Source: Luidia sarsii (taxonomy: Eukaryota > Echinodermata > Asteroidea > Paxillosida > Luidiidae). Taken from it: a stretch of 64,000 bases of DNA. The stretch is from contig OX465109.1 in the NCBI GenBank assembly GCA_949987565.1, positions 12,640,400 through 12,704,399 of the forward strand, given 5' to 3'. Positions 26,501-33,400 of the stretch are shown in pieces (within the stretch, counting starts at the first letter, position 1; every line of letters begins with the position of its first letter). The translations under genes and the position numbers were made by a program. Under the pieces are notes generated by a model. The model did not search any database and had not been told where the DNA came from. It saw only the letters and a program-made list of their open reading frames with translations.

Positions 26501-27938
26501 TAATTTATCTTTTTTTTAATTAGACTATGGCCTTTTATGGGGGAGGGGGTTTACAGAAGGGAGACTTCCCCAGTTTTGTTTCACAAACCGTAAAACTTAC
26601 CGAATGTGGGTCTGTCAGAAGTTTGATGACTTTGCTGTAGTTGACTTGTTGTATTTTGACTCCCTGTTGACAAAAATAACAAAGGTAATTGCACAATTTG
26701 CTGTAGACTTAGCATTAGGCCCTAAATCTAATGTCCTTCATTTCAAATCGGGCCTGTCAGCATCTGTGTCCTGCGAGAGGCAAGTGGTCGATTTCATGAA
26801 ACCCATCGTAACTTACGATCAATCGCAACACGATGAGTGATGCACAGACACCATACGGCCTGTAGAAAGTTACGACAGGTTATTCATCGTATTCGTAAGT
26901 TGAGTTAGATGCATCATAAGGCTTTGTGAAATCCAGCCCTGTACCATAACTGTGTAGGCTGTACCACAGAAACCTTAACAGTTAAATTTAGTACCTGACA
27001 TTTCAATCTTATTTAAGTCTAACAAGAAATATAATGACTAATGACTTAGTACTAATGACTGTCTTTCATTTTGATGCACTTGCAGTAACCGCAACTCCAT
27101 CCCACCGAGGGTCTCCAGCCCTCAGGAGGACAAGGGCATGGTTACGATTACTGCAACCATGAGATTTGAAGGTTTGCATGGTAAGAATAGCAGGATAATT
27201 AGGTTTGCTGTGACACCATGTAAATTCTCTTTTGTGAGTAAGTGTGGTTCTGAAAAGAACCGGAGGAACTCGACGTTTCGAACATTGTACTCTGCTCGTC
27301 TTCAGGAGACTGCTAGATTCTGCAACTATCATTACCAAACTAGGGCTCTATAGTATATATTCTAGGCCTAAGGCCTACACTACAGCCTACAGGCTACAGC
27401 AACTGTCGAGCCACCAACATTAAATTTCTGCAGTAAGTTAATTAAAGAGCCATTCAAACGAGAGAAAAAAAAGAGAGAACTACACTGTAATCTTCTTTCC
27501 CTGTTCAACGAGATGAAAGTTACTAAGCCAGAACTAGTAGTAGAGAGTAGAGTTAGCTGAATTTAAAGGTGTTTTGATTGGATTTGGAGCAAACCAAATT
27601 GTTGTAAAACCGGAGTCGACTACATGGATTGTGTGGAGACTCGATAAACTTTTTAAATTTAACTCAAGGAAAGTTTAGTCCAAGTAACTTGGACCCGACA
27701 AGTCACCCTTTTTTATCGAATTTTGAAATTTTGAGGGTCGGGTCAAAATTTCAAAATTCGATAAAAAAGAGTGACTTGTCCGTTGTCGGGTCCAAGTTAC
27801 TCGGAGTCGGACTAAGTAAAGTTAGGAATAACACACAAAAACAGCTTTTTGCCTCACCCTTTTAATACCGATGTCATCATCTCTTATGACATGTTTCACC
27901 ACCGGCACCGGTGGTTTCTGCACTTCTCCAGTAGCCAT
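2232..27938 (-). CDS. CFAP69: CFAP69 (cilia- and flagella-associated protein 69), 5' 18 exons, C-terminus beyond left edge
   Basis: Known role of the family: an armadillo-like helical protein of motile cilia and sperm flagella, needed for sperm midpiece/flagellum integrity and for olfactory cilia responses in mammals. Eighteen exons join in a consistent reading frame (2307 nt, 769 codons). The product is colinear with vertebrate CFAP69 from the N-terminus through the armadillo-like region to the block rich in [12 protein letters not shown]. Conserved blocks seen include [11 protein letters not shown] (residues ~75-85), [17 protein letters not shown] (~353-369) and [12 protein letters not shown] (~462-473). 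The start ATG at 27938 is the first methionine of a short, poorly conserved N-terminus, as in other members. Vertebrate CFAP69 is about 940 aa, so roughly 170 C-terminal residues should lie left of position 2232. I did not find them in 1-2231. Introns are unusually rich in satellites and transposons. The frame is unbroken, so the gene looks functional. Confidence 0.94.
2525..7215. repeat. 4.7-kb minisatellite, 22-bp unit, in CFAP69 intron 17
   Basis: About 210 copies of a 22-bp unit whose core is CAGTGAGAGATAGAGAGACA. Variants with GAGAGGGACACAG or CACACAGAGAGAG recur at intervals. The transcript strand is pyrimidine-rich (CTCTCTATCTCTCACTGTG) and lacks stop codons in all frames. The array runs to within a few bases of the 3' splice site of exon 18. 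Confidence 0.97.
7216..8395. repeat. Related 1.2-kb minisatellite, mostly 24-bp unit
   Basis: Units of the type ACACACAATGAGAGACAGAG alternate with shorter GAGACAGAGAGA units. They are more heterogeneous than the 22-bp array next to them. This is the distal part of the same intron. Confidence 0.92.
8652..8844 (-). CDS. CFAP69: CFAP69 exon 17
   Basis: Residues 610-673 plus one base of 674, [19 protein letters not shown] to NDSGVIS. The acceptor is AAACAG|ACG and the donor ATCAG|GTAGGA, phase 1. The 6.1-kb satellite-filled intron follows. Confidence 0.95.
9006..9434. mobile_element. CACTA-like MITE, copy A
   Basis: Long terminal inverted repeats (~90 bp) begin CACTATGAACATCTAAACCG and end with the reverse complement. 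The interior is non-coding and is shared, in the opposite orientation, with copy B. Confidence 0.75.
9515..9984. mobile_element. CACTA-like MITE, copy B, with 3-bp target duplication
   Basis: Ends are CACTATAAACATCTAAACC and GATGTTCATAGTG. Direct ACC flanks (9512-9514 and 9985-9987) are present once at the paralogous empty site near 1920. A CACTA terminus with a 3-bp duplication fits the CACTA/EnSpm superfamily. No transposase is present. Confidence 0.8.
10615..11320. mobile_element. piggyBac-like MITE, 706 bp, complete
   Basis: TTAA at both ends (10615-10618 and 11317-11320) and an inverted repeat AACCACTTCGCGCCGGG / CCCGGCGCGAAGTGGTT. No transposase frame. It inserted in CFAP69 intron 16 near exon 16. 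Confidence 0.8.
11387..11587 (-). CDS. CFAP69: CFAP69 exon 16
   Basis: Residues 543-609, [15 protein letters not shown] to [10 protein letters not shown], including [14 protein letters not shown]. The acceptor is CCACAG|GAG and the donor CAG|GTGAGC. Confidence 0.95.
11775..12195. repeat. 44-bp minisatellite in CFAP69 intron 15
   Basis: About nine copies of a 44-bp unit containing GGGTGTGGTTATGGAAGG and TTGGGTAGAAGGGGTG. They become more divergent toward 12190, about 30 bp from the exon 15 donor. Confidence 0.9.
12223..12338 (-). CDS. CFAP69: CFAP69 exon 15
   Basis: Residues 504-542. An acidic stretch ([13 protein letters not shown]) is followed by [14 protein letters not shown]. The acceptor is TGTAG|AT and the donor AAG|GTAATT, phase 0. 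Confidence 0.92.
12504..13998. mobile_element. hAT-like transposon insertion, 1495 bp, non-autonomous
   Basis: Termini are CAGTGTTGT and ACAACACTG, flanked by a perfect 8-bp duplication CCAAAATG (12496-12503 and 13999-14006). Both are typical of hAT elements. Subterminal ACTTGACTTGACTTG repeats (12540-12690 and 13815-13985) could be transposase-binding clusters. No intact transposase is present. Confidence 0.88.
13458..13557 (+). pseudogene. BED-finger-like remnant of a hAT transposase
   Basis: The frame starts at an ATG and reads [12 protein letters not shown], then [12 protein letters not shown]. An aromatic 'F..F' followed by C-x2-C is the layout of the first half of a BED zinc finger. 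The His half is not seen in frame. This is a weak inference, supported by its place inside the hAT element. Confidence 0.4.
14001..14048. mobile_element. CACTA-like MITE remnant split by the hAT insertion
   Basis: TTCACCCCATGTTCATGG to TTTTCATAGTG is a CACTA-like right end. Its left continuation (AGGGTCCAAAATG) lies before the hAT element at about 12480. A comparable unsplit remnant is at 1480-1580. Confidence 0.6.
14108..14272 (-). CDS. CFAP69: CFAP69 exon 14
   Basis: Residues 449-503 plus one base of 504. Contains [20 protein letters not shown], a glycine-rich signature of CFAP69. The donor is CTAG|GTCAGT, phase 1. Confidence 0.95.
14880..15060 (-). repeat. tRNA-derived SINE copy (type 2)
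   Basis: The reverse strand carries a tRNA-like head: a GAGCTGGTCG/GGTGGTAAAGATG A-box region and GGGTTGGAATCCCACCTGAG B-box region. It is followed by a body ending near TCAAGTAGGGCAAACCCCTC. Confidence 0.65.
15090..15309 (-). CDS. CFAP69: CFAP69 exon 13
   Basis: Residues 376-448 plus one base of 449. Contains [25 protein letters not shown] and [11 protein letters not shown], all colinear with the family. The donor is AAAG|GTACAC, phase 1. Confidence 0.95.
15447..15704. mobile_element. CACTA-like MITE, copy C
   Basis: Ends are CACTATGAACATCTAAACCG and TAGATGTTCATAGTG, 258 bp. The flanks (CAA / CAC) are only a partial duplication. Confidence 0.75.
15933..16240. mobile_element. piggyBac-like MITE, short copy
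   Basis: Starts TTAACCACTTCACAC and ends CCCGGTGCAAAGTAGTTGA, where the last TTAA has become TTGA. The interior matches the family (GTGTACAAGCCAGTCAAGCC). Confidence 0.7.
16894..16971 (-). CDS. CFAP69: CFAP69 exon 12
   Basis: Residues 350-375, [15 protein letters not shown]. The acceptor is TTCCAG|AGC and the donor CCT|GTAAGT, phase 0. Confidence 0.94.
17140..17340 (-). repeat. tRNA-derived SINE copies (type 1)
   Basis: Two adjacent minus-strand heads, each with a 'GGGACTTGA' B-box complement and 'GTACCAGTGCTCTTACCA'. This is the same family as the copy at 44791. Confidence 0.6.
17383..17475 (-). CDS. CFAP69: CFAP69 exon 11
   Basis: Residues 319-349, [17 protein letters not shown]. The acceptor is CCTAG|GAA and the donor ACG|GTGAGT, phase 0. 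Confidence 0.94.
17814..17874 (-). CDS. CFAP69: CFAP69 exon 10
   Basis: Residues 298-318, [11 protein letters not shown] to PQAPFI. The acceptor is CTGCAG|G and the donor ATT|GTAAGT, phase 0. Confidence 0.93.
18300..18425. repeat. MITE of the 'ATCGTAAGTTG' family, copy 1
   Basis: Contains CATCCATCGTAAGTTGTAAT and CATCATCTTGCGATTAGTTG and ends in GAAATCGACC. It is shared with 26770-26940, 47363-47520 and 55397-55570. Confidence 0.6.
18456..18521 (-). CDS. CFAP69: CFAP69 exon 9
   Basis: Residues 276-297 plus two bases of 298, ending GFSHYDRQL, which is identical in vertebrate CFAP69. The acceptor is TTTCAG|G and the donor TTGAG|GTATG. Confidence 0.93.
19416..19511 (-). CDS. CFAP69: CFAP69 exon 8
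   Basis: Residues 244-275 plus two bases of 276, [16 protein letters not shown]. The acceptor is CCACAG|G and the donor ATCAA|GTAAGC. Confidence 0.94.
20122..20282 (-). CDS. CFAP69: CFAP69 exon 7
   Basis: Residues 191-243 plus two bases of 244, [11 protein letters not shown] to NDPEPSG. It matches the family block ending NDPDPSG. The donor is GGCAG|GTGAGC. Confidence 0.94.
20490..20720 (-). repeat. SINE copy (type 1) with body
   Basis: Head complement CCAGTACTCTTACCATCTGAG, followed by body sequence CTCCAGGGATTACGCCCCAT and TTCATTCAGATGCAAATAAC, as in the other type 1 copies. Confidence 0.65.
20868..21110. repeat. Dispersed repeat with GAAACGTC motif, opposed to 21590-21890
   Basis: The reverse strand reads AAGGTCCTACCGTGATCGAA followed by ACGTCGGGCC. 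The rest matches, inverted, the copy at 21590-21890, which flanks CFAP69 exon 6 on its other side. Confidence 0.65.
21239..21411 (-). CDS. CFAP69: CFAP69 exon 6
   Basis: Residues 133-190, from [14 protein letters not shown] to VAETLVK. The acceptor is TATAG|GT and the donor AAG|GTGAAT, phase 0. Confidence 0.94.
21590..21890 (+). repeat. Dispersed repeat with GAAACGTC motif
   Basis: Contains TTTGAGAAAGGTCCTGCTAG, GAAACGTCAGGCCCACTAAA and GTAAGCAGTTTGCAACATTT. Other copies are near 18810-18910, 30690-30810, 58560-58815 and 59215-59360. Confidence 0.7.
22430..22950 (-). repeat. SINE copy (type 1), interrupted
   Basis: Head complement CCCGAGACCTCTGGTTTTGT, then about 290 bp of unrelated DNA with repeated CTAGCCCGGCGGG-type words, then TCTTACCATCTGAGGTATCC and the SINE body TTCAGGGATCATGCCCC. 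Confidence 0.6.
23370..23446 (-). CDS. CFAP69: CFAP69 exon 5
   Basis: Residues 107-132 plus one base of 133, with [15 protein letters not shown]. The acceptor is TTTCAG|C and the donor TTGG|GTAAGT, phase 1. Confidence 0.92.
23520..24087. mobile_element. piggyBac-like MITE, left-truncated
   Basis: The interior matches the family (CCTGGCACAATTCAGACATT). It ends CCGGTACAAAGTGGTTAA, with TTAA at 24084-24087. The left terminus is not recognisable. Confidence 0.65.
24334..24443 (-). CDS. CFAP69: CFAP69 exon 4
   Basis: Residues 71-106, including [15 protein letters not shown], one of the best conserved blocks. The acceptor is AAACAG|CTT and the donor ACAAG|GTTTGC, phase 2. Confidence 0.92.
24500..24640 (-). 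repeat. SINE copy (type 2)
   Basis: Minus-strand copy with TGGGTGGGATTGAAACCAAT at its B-box position and TATGCTCGGTGCTTTG in the body. Confidence 0.6.
24655..24836. repeat. Foldback element, ~82-bp arms
   Basis: TTTGCAGTGACACCATGTAT and ATACATGGTGTCACCGCAAA mark the outer ends, and AACTCGACGTT / AACGTCGAGTT the centre. Related ends occur at 27205, 34270 and 47290. Confidence 0.85.
24865..25735. repeat. 45-bp minisatellite in CFAP69 intron 3
   Basis: About 19 copies with the core GTCTGGTGGGATTGAAACCA followed by a variable ATGACGTTTTCTTT part. The core equals the SINE B-box segment found 260 bp to the left. Confidence 0.92.
25921..25986 (-). CDS. CFAP69: CFAP69 exon 3
   Basis: Residues 49-70, [10 protein letters not shown] to HAGF. 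The acceptor is ATGCAG|GCA. The donor TTT|GTATCC is weak but keeps the frame with exon 4. Confidence 0.82.
26601..26663 (-). CDS. CFAP69: CFAP69 exon 2
   Basis: Residues 28-48, containing [10 protein letters not shown]. This matches the vertebrate segment before the first helices. The acceptor is CAACAG|GGA and the donor TCG|GTAAGT, both phase 0. Confidence 0.85.
26770..26940. repeat. MITE of the 'ATCGTAAGTTG' family, copy 2
   Basis: Starts near TCGATTTCATGAAACCCATC and ends GGCTTTGTGAAATCCAGCCC, with internal ACTTACGATCAATCGC. It is reversed relative to 47363-47520. Confidence 0.65.
27205..27312 (-). repeat. Repeat copy with hammerhead-like core
   Basis: On the minus strand CTGAAGA (27305-27299) is followed by a 5-bp hairpin GAGCA...TGTTC and GAAACGTCGAG (27279 down). 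A separate perfect hairpin GGTTCTGAAAAGAACC lies at 27246-27261 on the plus strand. Confidence 0.5.
27680..27814. mobile_element. MULE-like foldback MITE, copy 1
   Basis: Arms start TAGTCCAAGTAACTTGGACC and end CCGAGTC-GGACTA. Flanks AGGAAAGTT and AGTAAAGTT agree in 8 of 9 bases. Confidence 0.7.
27858..27938 (-). CDS. CFAP69: CFAP69 coding exon 1
   Basis: Residues 1-27, starting [10 protein letters not shown] and ending in GIKR. The donor is AGG|GTGAGG, phase 0. The ATG sits inside a palindromic CCATGG. The N-terminus is not conserved in this family, so the start rests on position and on the good donor. Confidence 0.8.
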
Positions 27939-28043
27939 GGCAATCTCTATTAATTACCAGTGCAAGAATGGCGAAGTTCGATCGGGCAAAGGAACCAACT
28001 TAGTCCGCTCAGCACGCACAGCGCACAGACAGGGGTACCGTTC

Positions 28044-28052
28044 CTTGTTTAC
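28044..28052 (-). promoter_or_regulatory. Candidate FOXJ1-type forkhead site upstream of CFAP69
   Basis: The minus strand reads GTAAACAAG about 110 bp upstream of the CFAP69 ATG, matching the RTAAAYA forkhead core. FOXJ1 is the known activator of motile-cilium genes. A short match of this kind can arise by chance. Confidence 0.4.
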
Positions 28053-28268
28053 CAGCACTAGCCACTACTGCCCTGACACTGTGCCTAAACACTAACGAAG
28101 ATTACAGCATCCATGCACAAACAGGCAATAAAGCCGCAGATTCTTGTTGATTAAAACTTCTAGAAGTCCAGAATTCATGTAATTAATCAAACAATAACAA
28201 GGCAGTACAAAGGCAGAACTCCGAAGTTAGCCATCCGTCCGTCTATGAAAAACAGTCGCCATTTTGGT

Positions 28269-28283
28269 GTTGCTAAGGCAAAC
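28269..28283. promoter_or_regulatory. Candidate RFX X-box-like site upstream of CFAP69
   Basis: GTTGCTAAGGCAAAC is an imperfect inverted half-site pair resembling the RFX X-box (GTTGCC-N2-GGCAAC). It lies about 330 bp upstream of the start codon. RFX factors act with FOXJ1 on ciliary genes. A second X-box-like palindrome (GTAGCCATGGCAAT) overlaps the start codon itself at about 27931-27944. Confidence 0.35.
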
Positions 28284-28354
28284 GATCACTGGTACCCGTC
28301 GTAGGGGAAGAGCAGCGCGCGTGCCTTGGTTGACAGAACCAGCTGCGCTAGATG

Positions 28355-28490
28355 TACAGTACGTGCTGTACATGTAAAATACAGTGTACAGTGTACACAT
28401 GTACATGTGTGTACAGTGTACATTGAGTACATGTACTGTACAATGTACATGTACATGTTCATACACTGTACATCTACATGTACATGTATT
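28355..28490. repeat. GTACATGT-rich simple sequence
   Basis: Interspersed ACATGTAC and GTACAGTGTAC palindromic words over about 135 bp. Confidence 0.85.
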
Positions 28491-29334
28491 TCCGAGAGGG
28501 GGCGGGTAATTTGAAAGGGGAGGGGGTTGTCCCAAAGAAATATGATTCTACTACACATGCATACTGTATCTTCGAAAAGAAAAAAATAAATTTCGTAATT
28601 ATCATCAAGACTCGTGGGAAAAATTTTATTAGGTTCGTAATTTTTTTTAAGCCTTTAACCATAATACATGATGATGTATATATTTTTTATTTTTATGTTA
28701 TTTTATTTAAATTCAAGTCTGAATAATTATATTCTTGATGTCAAAATGAAAATAAAAAGAGCTGTTTAATGATAGGTGACCTCTATGTCAATATTGAGTT
28801 TTACTTTGGCAAGGAGTAAAGTTGAAAAAAATTAAGTCTTAGAGATAGAAAAATAGTTAATTTGATAAAACAACTGAGCACACAAGTACATGTACAGTAT
28901 GTTCCTTTATAAAGAACATAAGGAAATTAAATTTACTGTTGGTGTTAAGAAATGGATAATCCCTTGTCATAGTCTTTTGCTCTCATCATTTATAATTTCC
29001 CATACAAAAATCAAAGGTTCAAATTTTTGATGAAATGAATTGTTTAATATTTTTTATTTCCAAATCTCTTTTTGAAAAGATGGCACCACTCAAACTGACT
29101 GCACCTGAGCTTAAACCCAAAATAACATACCAGTGCTTGCTCTAGTCACCTATTTATTCCTTCGATGGGGGCTTTCCCAAATAGTCCACTGTTGCATGTC
29201 CACACATGCTTGTCTTCATAATCTCCCTGCACATAATCTCTGATTCAAATGTTCCCAAAACCAAAAGTACTGACTTTTTAAGTAAAACAAACAAAGGAAA
29301 TACTGACTGAGAACTTTTGAACAATTTGAAAAAT

Positions 29335-29570
29335 TTTCAAAGAAAACTTTAACAGGACTGGGACTTGAACTCGAGACCTCTGGATTAACGTACATGTACC
29401 AGTGCTCTTCCATCTGAGCTATCTAGCCATGGTGGCCTTAGTCAACTAGTCTTCGCCGGGGTGAGGCCAGTCAGAAGCAATTCAACCATTAACTGCCATA
29501 TATATCCAGGGATCACACCCCTGCTTTCATTCAGATGGAAAGGGCAGCTCAGGGATCACACAAAGTGGAT
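29335..29570 (-). repeat. SINE copy (type 1)
   Basis: Minus-strand head: GGACTTGAACTCGAGACCTC, then TCTTCCATCTGAGCTATCTA, then body ATATATCCAGGGATCACACC. This is a clean tRNA-like A/B-box pair. Confidence 0.75.
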
Positions 29571-29582
29571 GCAGCTTTTTTT

Positions 29583-29818
29583 TCAGAATACATGCAGAAT
29601 ACCCCGCAACTATGTACTTGAAAGCCCTTCCCCTTGTCAAGGCTTGTGTGTGCAATGCAGTGCAGGCCTATGTATGTGTTCAGTGCAGAGGTGAGTGGTG
29701 TTTTCAGAATACATGCAGAATACCCCGCAACTATGTACTTGAAAGCCCTTCCCCTTGTCAAGGCTTGTGTGTGCAATGCAGTGCAGGCCTATGTATGTGT
29801 TCAGTGCAGAGGTGAGTG
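29583..29818. repeat. 121-bp tandem duplication
   Basis: Two almost identical copies starting TCAGAATACATGCAGAATAC at 29583 and 29704, each ending in CAGTGCAGAGGTGAGTGG. Confidence 0.92.
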
Positions 29819-29884
29819 GCGGGGCATTCTGCAATTGTGCCCTTTTTTTCAATTCAAGTCAAACAAACAAAGGAAAACTGACTG

Positions 29885-30125
29885 GGAACTTTTAAACAAA
29901 AGTCCCAAGACCTCTGGACTAACGCACCAGTGCTCTTCCATCTGAGCTATCCAGCCCTTAGGTGGTGGCCTTCCCTAATAGTCAAGTAGTCGTTGCCGCT
30001 TCAACCATTAAGTGCCGTATATATCCAGGGATCACACCCCTGCTTTCATTCAGATGCAAACAACCAATTGTTGTAAACCTGGATATATGGCAGCTCAGAG
30101 ATCACACAAAGTGGAAGCAGCTTTT
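29885..30125 (-). repeat. SINE copy (type 1)
   Basis: GCTCTTCCATCTGAGCTATC head complement and body CAGGGATCACACCCCTGCTT, as in its neighbour. Confidence 0.75.
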
Positions 30126-30184
30126 TTCAATTCATCTCAAATAAACAAAGGAAACTAACCTGACTGGGAACTTTTGAACAAATC

Positions 30185-30350
30185 AAAGAAAACTTTGACT
30201 GGACCGGGACTTGAACCCAAGACCCAAGACCTCTGGATTAACATGTTCTGCTCTTCCATCTGAGCTATCCAGTATCCAGCCCTTAGATGGTGGCCTTTCT
30301 TAATAGTCAACTGGTCTTTGCTGGGGTGGGACATTTTAAGTAGATGTGAT
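30185..30350 (-). repeat. SINE copy (type 1)
   Basis: GACCGGGACTTGAACCCAAG B-box complement and TTCCATCTGAGCTATCCAG A-box complement. The 3' body is truncated next to the reductase stop codon. Confidence 0.72.
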
Positions 30351-30402
30351 TCAATACTGCTATTTTTGTTTAAAGTAAATGTGTGCCATGGTTTCTAGGC
30401 CT

Positions 30403-30498
30403 TTAGCGATATCTGGAGACCGCTGCCCACATGTCTGGGTTGGAACCCAGTTTGTCTTTGAGGTCATTGGTGCAATCAGACAGCCTCTTGGTCACGCT
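30403..30498 (-). CDS. Aldo-keto reductase exon 8 (stop)
   Basis: Residues 311-341 and TAA, ending NPDMWAAVSRYR. The acceptor is CCACAG|AGC. Confidence 0.94.
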   Translation of the reverse strand, partial: SVTKRLSDCTNDLKDKLGSNPDMWAAVSRYR

Positions 30499-33400
30499 CT
30501 GTGGGAAAAATAAAAATAAAATAAAATAAAATTTAAAATCAATAAGAATGATCCATCCACAATTTAGGTTTACAATGTACTTGTTAATTCTACGCCAATT
30601 TTGATTTGTTAATGTAGCCCTGAAGATGTCTGTTTTCTGTCATCCATGTTTTATATTACTACCTTCCCTTTAAATTTTTGTTCTAATTTTGTACTTCTGT
30701 CATTCTGCCTTTGAGAATCCTGCTAGAATCAAAACATCAGGTCCTGTAAATGTTCGATATTTTAAATCTGTCAGTGAAATCAGTCAGCAGTTTGCCACAT
30801 TTTTGTATCACCTAAAAAAATCAATAAAACGATTGAAGGGACTGGAGACTAGTCTATACCTGGGAGAGGCTGACCAGTTGGCAGTTCTCCTCAAGTTGTT
30901 GTGGCGACCTGCAACCTACGATGACTGCTGCGGCGCCCTCTTGTGCCAGGATCCAAGACAAGGATGCGGAGGACATTGACAGGCCCTCCTTACTGCACAG
31001 GTCACGGATGTCAGCAATTGCCTAGACGAGCGAAAAAGAAAGAAACAAACACGTAGCTTGATCTAAGCTGAATCCAGCACAAATGAAAATAAGATCTCCC
31101 ATTTTGTTTTGTTGTGAGTCAACGGTGAAGAAATCTTCATCGATCTGGTGGTTGCAGGTTCGATTCCCGTCTGAAATCCCAATTAGGTCGACGTCCACCA
31201 ACCTTGAAGGTCTCTTCCTCCGCCCCGTCTTGTTTGTGCCGTGAGAGGTCCGTGCTGTCCTTGCCAAAATGCCGCGTCCTCCTCCGTCCCTCCGGCACGT
31301 CCGACGCCTTCTGAAACTTGCCCGTTAGCAAGCCCTGCTGTAGGGGTGAGTAGGCCAAGACAGAGAGGCCGCGCTTGCGACTGGTCTGCAGAATGTCAAA
31401 CTCAACGGCCCTCCACAGTAGATTATAGGGAACCTAGGACAGGACACAGATCATAATTTCAAATTTGACTTCAATTTAAGGTTTTCCCCCAATAATTATA
31501 CTCAGCAGTGTACTGCTCAGTGCTTTGCCCAATTGCCTGCTGGTAAAAAAAAACAGAATCAATTAATGACTTAAGTTTTCCAGTATTATATAAACTGATA
31601 GAATAACATTGCTTCTTTATGGAGGGCATGTCCTTTGCCCGCTCAATTGTTGTTCACTTGGTCATGATGTTTAGTTGTACAGTAAAGATATTTAGACTTT
31701 AATCAACAGCATATCAAAAGACCTTTTTTTATTACATTGGAACTGCGTGGCTCCATTTATTGCTTCATCAAAGAAAACCCTAAATTCTTAAGCAGAAATC
31801 AAAGAAAGGTGAGTAAATACAATAGAGTATAATCAATATCAAACTTAAGTGTTTAATATTTGTAATATTTGTCTATTCATTCATTATCCACTTCATGTTT
31901 TTACTTACTTTTACAAGTAATTGGCAATTTAGTAAGTTTTTATTTTTTCTGGCAGACATGATAGGCCTAAAGTTTATATTTTACCTGTTTTTAATTACAA
32001 ATGTCAACTTTCAATCAACAAAATTGTTTTTTGAAGTAACTCAAAACAGTTATAATTATAACCTTTCACTACCTGCTTCACTACCATCCCCACCGGGGAT
32101 TATATTGTAATTACAAAATTTGACATGGGGCACTTTGGTAACATTTCTTACCAGAAAGAATAAATGCTTTATGTTCATAAATAAAAATGTTCAGAAAACA
32201 ACGTTGAAGTGCATTTGTATACTGAAACTACATATACATTTCCTGCATCATGTGTTTTTTCACCAGTGCACAGCATGCTGCATCGATGGCTTTGCAGCAT
32301 AATCTCCATCTTGTGCATTTTTGTTCGGGAAGTAAACAAACTTGAAGAAACTTTGGCGGACGCGCTCCAATAGTACTGGGTCAAGCTGCCCATGTTCGTT
32401 CCCAGCCCCACCCTGCCTTTTTCCACAAAGAAATGTGCGATTATGCATCATTTCATCCTTGGTGAAGTTTTGGCGCACCAGGTTGACGGCAAAGTTATGT
32501 GGTAAGCTGCTTTTAGTATAAGTGCTGTGGAGGTGTTGCAAGTCATCCTCGTCATGTCATTGGGTGGGGGTTCTCCTTTGAACAGCGACATGATCCAGGG
32601 AAAGGTGCGTGGGCTTCATGAACTGCTCGAGGTGATTCATACGAGTATTCAGCCGCTGGACAGAGCTTTCACTCCTCCTTGCGAGGTGGAGGATTCTTTA
32701 CAGTAGTTGTCGATTACTTATGTCAGCATTATTCACCAAAAAAGCTCCATCACCCACTCCATCACTACCACCATCCACTTCATTCCTTTCACTACCTGCT
32801 TCACTACCATCACCACCCCATCAACTACGAAAGAAATGAGGTGGGGTAAGAATCCCCCAGGGAAAAGCTTATCCACGGGGATTTCTTCGGTAGTGTGAAT
32901 AGACAGACTGAAATCCCTGTGGATTTCGTCTGGTGAAAGCCCCTAAAGTGGGAGAAAACAAGCTTCAATTTGAGGGTATATCAACCGAATTGGGCGGAGG
33001 CCGCACACACTGATTTTGCAATACCAACTGATTTTCAGCTTACAGAGGGGGGGGGGGGGGTCAATTGCCCATGTGACCATGACCCCCCCCCCCCCCCGCC
33101 CACCCCTAAGAAAAAAACAACCATGTATCGATGTGGCCATTGTTGGCATACAGGGTTTCTTTCCGTACATTTTTAGGCCTTAGGTCGCAAATTGTTGTGG
33201 TTTCTTCGCAGATCGTTCGCATATCATGCGCAAAGAGAACTTCGTACGTTAGACTTGTAAACCCTGTCTCCTCCCCTCCCAACTATCCCCACACCCCTGA
33301 TCTATTGCCGCTGAAATTCGCAAATCAGCAGTTATCTTCGCAAAAGAAATGACGTCCCAGACCGTTAGTTTCTCCTTGGTTATATTGCTTCAATTAGGAA

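Larger units (their letters stand above)
27939..30402. other. Intergenic region between CFAP69 and the aldo-keto reductase
   Basis: No coding exon was found. It holds the CFAP69 5' region, a GTACATGT-rich simple-sequence block (28355-28490), AT-rich single-copy-looking DNA (28550-29330), SINE copies and a 121-bp tandem duplication. Confidence 0.6.

Noticed and set aside
33048..33098. Poly-G and poly-C runs as a regulatory G-quadruplex pair
   Set aside because: The runs are simple homopolymers, possibly of assembly-uncertain length, near no splice site or promoter.
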